Assembly: GCA_025526995.1 (NCBI GenBank)
Contig: JAHLKG010000008.1
Span: 310,001-374,000 of the forward strand
DNA length: 64,000 bases
Reading direction: 5' to 3'
DNA from: Powellomyces hirtus
Lineage: Eukaryota; Chytridiomycota; Chytridiomycetes; Spizellomycetales; Powellomycetaceae
The translations under genes and the position numbers were made by a program. Positions within the stretch are counted from its first letter, which is position 1, and each line of letters opens with the position of its first letter. This document shows, one piece after another, positions 35,645-43,439 of this stretch. The notes below the pieces were generated by a model. That model did no database searches, was not told the DNA's origin, and saw only the letters and a list, made by a program, of their open reading frames with translations.

Positions 35645-38600
35645 AAATGGTAGGCAACGAAACGAGCCCCCGGTACACTCGTAGTATGTTAAGACGCCTA
35701 ACGGGTCGACAGACCCCAGGGTCCAATACGCTACAACGAGCCGTAGAACGTGCAGCAAAGAAAAGCGCACGAGTGCCTGGTGAACGGACATCACCAGACA
35801 ATGGAGGGAAATCTGCCGGTAACGATACACTGGCAGAGCCAACGCCTTTAAGTGTTGACGCCAACGAGGGCGACGACGCATTGGAAGGGCGTACCCAAAA
35901 CATCGACCGACACGATGGCAAGGTCGATACCCGTCCCCTATCAAGCAGTACGGATGATCACAGAACGATCAACTACAGTACTCCAGCGGCATTCCCAAGT
36001 GGGGAATCAGCGAACACCGTGCATGTCCGCCCGCGTGAGGCGGACGTGGATAGGATAGATCGGCTTGAGAATTCTCTAGCCCAACTAACGGAAATGCTCC
36101 AAATGAAATGGCGCATGGATCAGGATATGAACATCCCGGTCAACCCTCAGGTACGTACGGCGCAACGCCGCGTACGCACACCATCACCCACTTGCAACGA
36201 CGGGTTCGCTGCACCGTGGACAGAGTACAATCAGGAGATTGGAGCTCAACAGGAATACCAACGTTCTCCATTCGAACGCTGCCCTACATCACCGACATCG
36301 AGCATACACAGCGTGACGACCAAAATCGTCAACAGTCGAGGTGCGAAGGCTTTCGTGGATGGAACGCTGAAAGATATTGGATCTTACAACGGGGAAGCCA
36401 ATATGGTCAAACTTCGAACGTTCATCGACAAGATTGAGACAGTTGTGAAGTACGAAATGGTTCCGCCCGAGTTTCTTGTAGATTTTGTGGCTACGAAACT
36501 CACAGGATGGACATACACTTGGTGGCAGTCGCTCTCCCCAAGTAAAAGGAACGAAATTACGACGTGGCATGACTTTGAAGACGTTGATTCAGGCAGAACC
36601 AACACCGGTCTTAGGTCCGCCCTTCTGGTGCGGTTCGCGCCACAAAACCACACTAGGGATTCGCTGCAGAAATTACGGGAATTGCGTCCCAAAGGCCGCA
36701 TGGATGAGTACATCACTCAGTTTAACATGCTGGCATTTTCTCTGCCGAAAACACCGGATTACGTCCTTCAGGATTACTTCATCAACGCGCTAACACCAGA
36801 CCTTGCGGCCTTGGTTCAGGCTAATGAAGAAAACATAACTGATTTGAGCAGTTTACAGGCCGCTGCATCCAGGATCGCCGCCAACATGGCTAAGAAACCT
36901 AGCGGGACCTCAACGGATACGCGACCAGGTGCCGCACACACTGACGCCTCTAAGAAACAAAAGGGTGGCAAGACCCACGGGGAGAAGTCAACGAACGGCA
37001 AGAAGGACAAGGAATCCACTCCACCAAACAAAGGTCAACAATCACAAAAGTCGGGTTGTTGGGCCTGTGGAGACCCTAAACACCGAACACAGGAGTGCAA
37101 AGTGTTAAAGAAGTTCAAATCCGAGATGGAGAAGAACAAGACGAAGCAGTGGTCTGATGGTGCTGTTAGCACAAATGCTGTGGAAGCATTACACGTCTGG
37201 ATCTGCCAAGAACAACCGTATGAAGCCCTCATCGACTCTGGCGCTACGGACCACATGACACCTCACAAAGCGACCTTGGATCACTCAACCGTGTACAGTG
37301 ATGTCAGAGCTGTTATGCTTGCTGACATAACATCACTACCCTCTACAGTTCGAGGTACGGTACAAGTAGAAGTTGACGACTATCCGAATCCGCTCGAGTT
37401 GGGCGGAGTCCTGCATGTGCCAGGATTACGACGAGATCTCATATCGGTAGCGAAATGCAACGACCAAGGCGTTGACGTGCTCTTCAAATCAAATGGAGAC
37501 GTCATTTTCATGCGAGACGGCAAAGAAATCGCCAAAGGCGTACGCCGCAACAACGCGTATTACCTGCAAGGTACGCTGCTGTCTGAAAGTCTGTGGTCAG
37601 ATTCAGAAGCATGCACTGTTGAAGTCTCTCCTACACTGGCTCATGCTCGTCTTGGACACGTTGGCAAACACGTCCTGGAGAAGATGGCATCGGTTACGGA
37701 CGGTTGGTCCGTAGTGGGGGATCTAAGTGACTTCAAAGATTGTGAAGCCTGCGTGCTAGGAAAAGCCGCTCGTCTTCCATTCTCCCCTGGTAATGTTGAA
37801 GCCAGGGAGATCTGTGAGCTGATTCATTCAGACCTACAAGGACCATTTCGCATCCCTGGTTACGAAGGATCACGCTATTCGCTGGAGTTCATTGAACACA
37901 CATCCAGGTACGTGACTGTTTTCCCTATTCCTTCAAAGGATTCAGCAGTCATACTCGACAAGTTTCTCATTTACAAGGCTTGGATTGAGAAACAGACTGA
38001 CCGACACATCAAGATTCTACGCACGGATCGAGGCACCGAATACTTTGGCGAGGTTCTAGAGTACCTATTGGAAAATGGTATCACTCATCAAAAGTCCGCG
38101 GCCTATTCGAGTCAGCAAAACGGGATTGCCGAACAATGGCATCGCACGGCGCTGGACAGGGTCCGCGCCACCTTCGCGGATACGAAACTACCCCAAAGAT
38201 TCTGGCCTGCTCTACTGATAGCGGCTGGATACATCTATTCCCTTACATACAACCGCATCAACAAGAAGACGCCGCATGAAATCTTATTTGGCCAGCATCC
38301 TGATGTCGCCCATCTTTGGCGTATCGGTTGCGTGGCGTATTCCGTTCTAACGAGCAAAGGACGCGATAAAATGGGGAATCGAGCAAAGAAGGCTTACTTG
38401 GTAGGCTATGCTCAACCCTCAGGTACCAAGGGGTATCTGGTATGGGATCCGATCACTGACAAGGTCGAAGTGTCACGAGACGTGATCTTCAAAGAAGACT
38501 TGGGACTCGAACCCAAATATCAGCAGGATCCAGCCCATCTTGACCTTCTAGATGAGGAGAGTCAGGAGGATGACGTCGAATACGCCGTGGAGGCGATTAT

Positions 38601-40923
38601 TGACGAGCGCCGCAGTAAGGCGCACACAAAAGAATACTTGGTTAAATGGGAGGGATATCAAGAACCTACGTGGGAGTCCCGACTTTCACTACTTGATACT
38701 ACCGCATTGGATGACTGGGAGAATCGAGTCGCCGCGTACGATGTCGGCACACGACGAAATGACCCCATCGCTGCATACGCCGCTCGCGCGCGGACTCAAG
38801 CAACGATCAACAAAGACGCCATGACATGGAAGCAAGCAATGAAAACCCCTCAGAAGGAGGAATTTCTCAAGGCTGCACGCACTGAGTACCAATCCCTGGT
38901 CGACAACGGTACATGGGAGCTCACCAAGCGTCCACGTAACAAGCGCGTGATCGGCACAACATGGGTCTTTCGAACGAAGGTCAATCCCGATGGCACCTTT
39001 AACAAGTTCAAAGCTAGAGCAGTGGCTCAAGACTTCTCTCAACAACCTGGTCGCGATTTTGGTGATACATACTCACCTACGCTACCATTCACAGCGCTAC
39101 GCCTCTTCTTGGCGTATTGTGTTCAGCACGGGTTGGACATCCACAGTATGGACGCTGTTACCGCCTTCCTGAACAGTGATATTGATAAAGATATCTATAT
39201 CGAGCAGTTTGAGGGATTCGAAGATCCGGATCACCCCAAAGGCGATTGGGTCCTGAAGCTACTGAAAGCTCTCTACGGCCTGAAGCAATCACCTCTTCTT
39301 TGGTATGAGACCTTGAAGACTGCACTGTTGAAGCTCGGCTACGAAGCGGTTTCTGTATGCCCGTGTATCTTTTTCAAGTACGCGACAGACGACCGTACAC
39401 CTCCGTCGAACGACAACTTGGTCCTTATTCTCGTCTTCGTTGACGATCTGCTTATTGCAGCGAAGGACCCGAAGATTCTGGCGAACAGCAAAATGGAACT
39501 ACATTCGAAGTTCAAGTTTACGGAACAAGGTTGCGTAACCAGTCACCTTGGTCTCGTCTACAAATATGACTTCGACTCTCCTGTTTGTACCCTCGAAGTC
39601 TCAAATGTCAAGTACATCGACGACGCTCTTGCACAATTCGGCATGAGCGACTGCCATCCTGTCTCCACCCCGTATGCCATGTCAGTGCGTAACCAACAAC
39701 CGGAGGATTCGACACCATTCACGAATCTCAAAATGTATCAGGAAGCAGTGGGGGTCCTCACTTGGGCCTCCATCACATGGCGATGGGATATCGCCACTGC
39801 AGTCGGTTACGTTGTGCGCCGCGTGGCCGCACCTACCAACTCCGACTGGGACAATGTTAAGCGCATTTTCCGCTATTTGAAGGGTACCCGCAATTATGCC
39901 CTCAAGTTCACATCCGAACAAAATGATCCGCGTGGCCTACGCGTATTCACGGATGCGGATTATGCAGGAGAACTCACCGACCGGACGTCCACTACAGGTA
40001 TTTTGGCCCTTTACAATGGGTTTCCTGTTCTGTGGAAAAGCAGCAAGCAGAAGTGCACCGCTCAAAGTACGACCGAAGCGGAGTACATAGCTGCCAGTAC
40101 CGGCCACAACGAAGCCAAATGGCTACGCCAACTCTTGGCGGAAGTTTTGGGACCTCAACCGGATTACAAATCTCGACCGGTCCCTCTCCATGTCGATAAT
40201 CAGAGCGCCAGGGCCTTGATTCAGTCTAAGGCTATCAACCAACGCACCAAACACATCAACGTTCGGTACCACGCTATACGCAATTCGTTCGCGAAGCAAA
40301 TTATCGAAATCATCGACACCAATACGGACGATCAACTGGCGGACATCTTTACGAAGCCTTTTCCCACTGTGAAACATAAGGACACTGTCCTGAGGATTAC
40401 AAATGGGACTCATATATTTGATGAACGCATACGCAATGAGGGCGCGCCTACGGAAGCACACCAAGCTCAAGTGTTACTCGCTGAATGTCAGGAGACTTAC
40501 TCACAACACTGGCTTACCTTGGCATCTACACCGCAATTGCGGAACCCGAAGCAATGCCCCCCAAGGAGGATGGGCCTGCCCCTCCTCCATCATCCTCATC
40601 GCTTGAGGGTGAGCGTCGGCTTGGAGAGACCGATGGTCCCTCCAACTCCTCGGCTGCCCCCTCCTCCTCCTCCTCTTCCTCATCATTATATGGAGCCTCC
40701 CGCTCCAGGATGTCCCACATCCTCTTCACCTCCGCTGCAGACTTCTTGTCCGCAGTCCTCTTCTTTGCCTGGGCTGTACCCTTGCCCTTCCCAACCGCCA
40801 GCTTCCGGCTTCGCCGGTCCTCTAGTATGGACCTCAGTCCATCAAGCATCCCGCTCGCCCGTGCGCGACCAAGAGGCGTACCGGACCTCACCCGGTCCTT
40901 CACCCGGTCTTTCGCCTGCTTGA
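35635..40923 (+). CDS. copia B gag-pol polyprotein with chromodomain-like module
   Basis: One uninterrupted frame of 1,762 codons. In order: gag core (~200-430), zinc knuckle CWACGDPKHRTQEC (~475), aspartic protease LIDSGATDHMT (~536), pre-integrase HARLGHVGKHVLEKM, integrase DDE residues in HSDLQGPF (~730), RTDRGTEYF (~797) and IAEQWHRT (~831), a chromodomain-like module (~981-1028; VEAIIDERR, EYLVKWEGYQEPTWE), RT with FVDDLL (~1268), and RNase H (TDADYAGELTDR ~1439; TEAEYIAAS). RNase H normally ends a copia pol; here about 160 more residues follow that are Pro/Ser-rich and lie antisense to another gene, so they may be translated only because that gene keeps the frame free of stops. The start could be the ATG at 35635 or 35647. 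Gag:Pol ratio must be set without a frameshift, by an unknown mechanism. Confidence 0.95.
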   Translation: MSPEMVGNETSPRYTRSMLRRLTGRQTPGSNTLQRAVERAAKKSARVPGERTSPDNGGKSAGNDTLAEPTPLSVDANEGDDALEGRTQNIDRHDGKVDTRPLSSSTDDHRTINYSTPAAFPSGESANTVHVRPREADVDRIDRLENSLAQLTEMLQMKWRMDQDMNIPVNPQVRTAQRRVRTPSPTCNDGFAAPWTEYNQEIGAQQEYQRSPFERCPTSPTSSIHSVTTKIVNSRGAKAFVDGTLKDIGSYNGEANMVKLRTFIDKIETVVKYEMVPPEFLVDFVATKLTGWTYTWWQSLSPSKRNEITTWHDFEDVDSGRTNTGLRSALLVRFAPQNHTRDSLQKLRELRPKGRMDEYITQFNMLAFSLPKTPDYVLQDYFINALTPDLAALVQANEENITDLSSLQAAASRIAANMAKKPSGTSTDTRPGAAHTDASKKQKGGKTHGEKSTNGKKDKESTPPNKGQQSQKSGCWACGDPKHRTQECKVLKKFKSEMEKNKTKQWSDGAVSTNAVEALHVWICQEQPYEALIDSGATDHMTPHKATLDHSTVYSDVRAVMLADITSLPSTVRGTVQVEVDDYPNPLELGGVLHVPGLRRDLISVAKCNDQGVDVLFKSNGDVIFMRDGKEIAKGVRRNNAYYLQGTLLSESLWSDSEACTVEVSPTLAHARLGHVGKHVLEKMASVTDGWSVVGDLSDFKDCEACVLGKAARLPFSPGNVEAREICELIHSDLQGPFRIPGYEGSRYSLEFIEHTSRYVTVFPIPSKDSAVILDKFLIYKAWIEKQTDRHIKILRTDRGTEYFGEVLEYLLENGITHQKSAAYSSQQNGIAEQWHRTALDRVRATFADTKLPQRFWPALLIAAGYIYSLTYNRINKKTPHEILFGQHPDVAHLWRIGCVAYSVLTSKGRDKMGNRAKKAYLVGYAQPSGTKGYLVWDPITDKVEVSRDVIFKEDLGLEPKYQQDPAHLDLLDEESQEDDVEYAVEAIIDERRSKAHTKEYLVKWEGYQEPTWESRLSLLDTTALDDWENRVAAYDVGTRRNDPIAAYAARARTQATINKDAMTWKQAMKTPQKEEFLKAARTEYQSLVDNGTWELTKRPRNKRVIGTTWVFRTKVNPDGTFNKFKARAVAQDFSQQPGRDFGDTYSPTLPFTALRLFLAYCVQHGLDIHSMDAVTAFLNSDIDKDIYIEQFEGFEDPDHPKGDWVLKLLKALYGLKQSPLLWYETLKTALLKLGYEAVSVCPCIFFKYATDDRTPPSNDNLVLILVFVDDLLIAAKDPKILANSKMELHSKFKFTEQGCVTSHLGLVYKYDFDSPVCTLEVSNVKYIDDALAQFGMSDCHPVSTPYAMSVRNQQPEDSTPFTNLKMYQEAVGVLTWASITWRWDIATAVGYVVRRVAAPTNSDWDNVKRIFRYLKGTRNYALKFTSEQNDPRGLRVFTDADYAGELTDRTSTTGILALYNGFPVLWKSSKQKCTAQSTTEAEYIAASTGHNEAKWLRQLLAEVLGPQPDYKSRPVPLHVDNQSARALIQSKAINQRTKHINVRYHAIRNSFAKQIIEIIDTNTDDQLADIFTKPFPTVKHKDTVLRITNGTHIFDERIRNEGAPTEAHQAQVLLAECQETYSQHWLTLASTPQLRNPKQCPPRRMGLPLLHHPHRLRVSVGLERPMVPPTPRLPPPPPPLPHHYMEPPAPGCPTSSSPPLQTSCPQSSSLPGLYPCPSQPPASGFAGPLVWTSVHQASRSPVRDQEAYRTSPGPSPGLSPA

Positions 40924-41215
40924 TGTGACGTTCAAGGACCCCTTGACGGTCCTTGCGGTGGAACTGTCGGGCATACGCTGCCGACATTGTTCGAATCTCC
41001 GCTCGGGACAACCCCGCAGCGGGTGCGCCTCCCACTGGCGCAGAGGGCACTACTGACGACGGCACAGCCGGAGCTGTGGTCGTCGCCGGAGCAGTTACCG
41101 GCGGTCCCATCTTTCTCGCCGTCTGCTTAGCCTTGCCCGAACCCGACAACTACACCGGCACATAGTTAGAGCTTACGCCTCATTTGCGCGGATCTCATAG
41201 ACGTACCCTCGCCAT
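40526..41215 (-). CDS. Antisense accessory gene of copia B (basic/acidic protein, H3-tail-like N-terminus)
   Basis: On the strand opposite to gag-pol, between RNase H and the 3' LTR, is a spliced gene: exon 1 41215-41207 (ATGGCGAGG), a 57-nt intron with GTACGT donor, CTAAC branch-like site and TAG acceptor, and exon 2 41149-40526, about 210 aa in total. Without splicing, the first ATG would be at 41110 (194 aa). The N-terminus reads MARLSGSGKAKQTARKMG; then comes an Ala/Pro/Val spacer, a highly charged helical region (RQGVLERHIKQAKDRVKDRV, KRMWDILEREAPYN), a run of eight Glu and a Ser/Gly-rich tail. KQTARK equals histone H3 residues 4-9. I recognise no family. Composition is far more protein-like than the Pro-rich sense frame it overlaps. 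Promoter and expression are unknown. Confidence 0.65.
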
Positions 41216-41243
41216 TCCTCGTATTCTTAAAAATGTAATAAAT

Positions 41244-41331
41244 GGGGGTGTTTGGGGGTGTGCGTGGGGGTGTGTAGTAAAAGTAGATAGAGCAACTCTC
41301 TCACTGACAGACTGACAGGTCTGAGTGGGGG
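41244..41331 (+). other. copia B polypurine tract and upstream G5 runs
   Basis: GAGTGGGGG (41323-41331) directly precedes the 3' LTR start TGTTAG, as expected for the plus-strand primer. Three more GGGGGTG units occur at 41244, 41254 and 41266, each resembling the tract-LTR junction. The group could form a G-quadruplex or serve as accessory priming sites. Confidence 0.6.
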
Positions 41332-41570
41332 TGTTAGCGTGTACAGACTCTGTCATCGAGTCACGACTGCGCCATCGCAGGGCGTATCACGCGATCACGT
41401 GAACCCACGTGATCCACTCCGATATAAGTAGTTTTCCTTACATACTTAATATATCGGTGGGACTTTTCTCTTTTTCTCCAATAGAGCGGGATTAAGTTAC
41501 TTCGTTGTTCTGCTCAGTCAACTACCCTAAAGCTTCCTCAACTATCTACCCAGATACTCTCAGACCAACA
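41332..41570 (+). repeat. copia B 3' LTR
   Basis: 239 bp, differing from the 5' LTR at about four positions (one A/G in the left third, two in the AATATAT region, one G/A before TAGAGCGG). It is followed by the target duplication AAACC. Confidence 0.95.
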
Positions 41571-41575
41571 AAACC
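41571..41575. other. Target-site duplication of copia B (AAACC), right
   Basis: Right copy of the AAACC duplication, directly after the 3' LTR. Confidence 0.92.
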
Positions 41576-41717
41576 ACTTGTAGATTTCGAACGGCACCTT
41601 CAAGGGGATTTGACTTGTGATCTTTTTGAATGAGGTATTGTACTGCAAGATGGAATGACTTCCTTGTCAGAGTCTTTCAAGTTGAGTGAGCAAAGTTTCT
41701 TCGTGATCGCTTGGTTG

Positions 41718-41722
41718 GTAAC
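41718..41722. other. Target-site duplication of gypsy element (GTAAC), left
   Basis: GTAAC directly before the LTR start TGTAATAATAC is repeated at 49812-49816 directly after the other LTR end CTCATTACA. Confidence 0.92.
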
Positions 41723-41995
41723 TGTAATAATACTAGGTCCGTTGCCAGAGTCTAGTCTTCTATTCGGGAATTCCCTATGTCTAATTCTACTGTAAGATCT
41801 CTAAGTTTTGAATGCGCCTTCGTCGGAGCATTCCTATTTCTTCTAGGCCGCGGAGCGGCCCTGGTCACGTGATGGCCATCCGTGGCCATCCCTGAGGTCT
41901 AGTACCCTTCGGGATGCTGACGCTAGCATCCATCTCGCGCGGGACCCTTCCCGACGCGTGTCTAGGCTTAGGCTGGTGAGCCACGCCTCATTACA
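41723..41995 (-). repeat. gypsy 3' LTR
   Basis: 273 bp bounded by TGTAATAATAC and CTCATTACA. It contains one CACGTG palindrome (41866-41871). On the minus strand it is preceded by the polypurine tract AAGGGGGG (41996-42003). Confidence 0.95.
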
Positions 41996-42003
41996 CCCCC
42001 CTT
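41996..42003 (-). other. gypsy polypurine tract
   Basis: AAGGGGGG on the minus strand directly abuts the LTR start TGTAATGAGG, as expected for plus-strand priming. Confidence 0.8.
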
Positions 42004-42442
42004 AGATTCGCGACTATCTCTTAGGCTCGAATCTCTTCAGCAAGGCGAAGCTTGCCTAAGCCGGGCGGCGGCGGGTTAACGGATGCTGACGTGGTTGTGG
42101 GAAGATGAGGCTGGGGAGGCGGCCCTGGCGCGGGTCGCGTCGCGGTAGTCTCCGACGGGTAGTCTCCGCCCTTCGTGGTGCGCGAAATCGTCGGAAAGTC
42201 TATTTCTCTCTTTGCAGGGGCCCTAGATGAATCACGCGTAGCTTCCTCCATGCGGATTTCGATAAGTAACATCTGCTGCGCTCCGTAGGGGATGAAACAC
42301 TAACACCTGAATTTCCGAGCGTTCCCAAGCAGGTCGAGCCTTTAAAAGGTACTGCCCGTTGAATCTCCCCCTCTCGCTCTTCTTTTCTTTGTAGCTCGAC
42401 GAACTCACACCACACACACACACATACGCACACACACACACC
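42004..42442 (+). other. Putative promoter/5' UTR of gypsy accessory gene
   Basis: The stretch upstream of the antisense gene contains a TTTAAAAGG TATA-like box near 42,340, a pyrimidine-rich segment (CTCCCCCTCTCGCTCTTCTT) at about 42,365, and a CA-dinucleotide microsatellite at 42,408-42,441 directly before ATG. This layout is what a Pol II promoter with leader would look like; it is not a remnant of gag or pol. Confidence 0.5.
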
Positions 42443-43190
42443 ATGGCTGACACCCCCAACAACTCTCCTCCCCCCCCCAACACCACCACCACCACCATGG
42501 GCAAGCGCCGGCCCGCCCAGCAACTTGCGAAAGGCGCAACCAAGCGGGTCCAGCCCGCCCGGGTGAGTAGGGGTCGGTGCTCGTCCTCGGCTGTGGCAAC
42601 TCGTCTCATGTTCCCCGTCTTTCCTTGTTGTCTACAGGACCCCTCGGTCCATGAAAAGTCCACCCCCGAGAGGTCGGCCGACTTGCCCTCTTGCTGGAAG
42701 TGCAACCAATTCCGCAAGAGCAAGATGTTCACATCGGAATGCCACCATTTGGTGTGCCGGCCCTGCATCGTGGCGGCGGCCGATGACACAGTATGTCCCC
42801 CCCCTTCGATGAGAGGCGGCCTGATGTCTTCCTAACGGTGTGGTTCCTTCGTTCCTTTGCTTTCCAGAACGACGGCCCTCAGGGCCAGTTGACGTGCGGC
42901 GCCCCCCACTGCGGCCGGGTTCTCTTCTTTGCGGCCATCCCCGCTGGGTGCCAGTTCGCTGGCTGCAACCATGTCGGAGCGGACCTCCGCATGTTTCCAT
43001 GCAACCATCTCCACTGCATGGGCCACGTCTGCGCGTAAGTAGTACTCTTCGGCCTGCTGCTGTCGTACCTGACTAACTCAGCTCTCTCCGCAGCGAGATG
43101 AACGTGGCAAATTACACCCCCCTCCGGTGCGGGTTGGGCGACCGGTGCCACGGCAACCGGTGCCAATTCTCCTTCACCAAGATTGGTTGA
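42443..43190 (+). CDS. Antisense spliced accessory gene of gypsy element, two RING-like zinc modules
   Basis: Four exons (42443-42562, 42638-42790, 42868-43034, 43094-43190) with GTGAGT, GTATGT and GTAAGT donors and CAG acceptors join in phase and give about 178 aa. After a basic Pro/Thr-rich N-terminus, module 1 has C-x2-C-x12-C-x-H-x2-C-x2-C (CWKCNQF ... CHHLVCRPC) and then TCGAPHCG. Module 2 repeats the pattern as GCQFAGCNH, CNHLHCMGHVC and RCGLGDRCHGNRC. The first set fits the first six to seven ligands of a RING finger; the modules look like an internal duplication. RING proteins are often E3 ubiquitin ligases, but that is only inference; it could also be a nucleic-acid-binding zinc protein. 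It lies opposite to gag-pol between pol and the 3' LTR. Confidence 0.85.
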
Positions 43191-43439
43191 TTAGTTCTCC
43201 CCCCCCTCCTTCTTGTACATACTTTCACTTGTTGTCTGTTGCTCCTTCGGGGCCTGGCCTTCGGCCCGTATAATCAAATTCAGTACCACAATCTCATCGC
43301 TGTACTTGCCTTCTCATCGCTGTGCTCCCTTGAGCCTTATAGCATTTCGTATGCGTCCGCTGTGTCCAATGTCACTCGGCTTCCTCCCGGCTATGGTGCT
43401 CATGGTAGATGCCCTGCATCACACTTCCCCGTTGGGAAG
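43191..43439. other. Spacer after gypsy accessory gene
   Basis: Non-coding; it starts with a C-rich run (about 43,197-43,208) and probably holds the 3' end of the accessory transcript. The repeat array starts near 43,400. Confidence 0.4.

Larger units (their letters stand above)
35392..41570 (+). mobile_element. Ty1/copia retrotransposon 'copia B', apparently intact
   Basis: This 6,179-bp element has 239-bp LTRs that differ at about four positions, a 5-bp target duplication, a primer-binding site, a polypurine tract and a single uninterrupted gag-pol frame. Low LTR divergence means recent insertion into copia A. It carries an additional antisense gene between pol and the 3' LTR. All catalytic motifs are intact, so it could be autonomous. 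Confidence 0.95.
41571..41722 (-). pseudogene. copia A copy 1 gag fragment between the two nested insertions
   Basis: These 152 nt separate the right LTR of copia B from the left LTR of the gypsy element. Reverse-complemented they align with the plus-strand gag sequence at about 52,430-52,580 (for example AAATCTACAAGTGGTTTT against TAGTCTACAAATGGTTCT). They include the target duplications AAACC (left) and GTAAC (right), and this fragment proves both insertions hit the same host element. Confidence 0.9.

Noticed and set aside
40440..40923. C-terminal 160 codons of the copia B sense frame as a functional domain
   Set aside because: Pro/Ser-rich, low complexity, beyond the normal RNase H end and antisense to a more protein-like frame; probably open as a by-product of the antisense gene.
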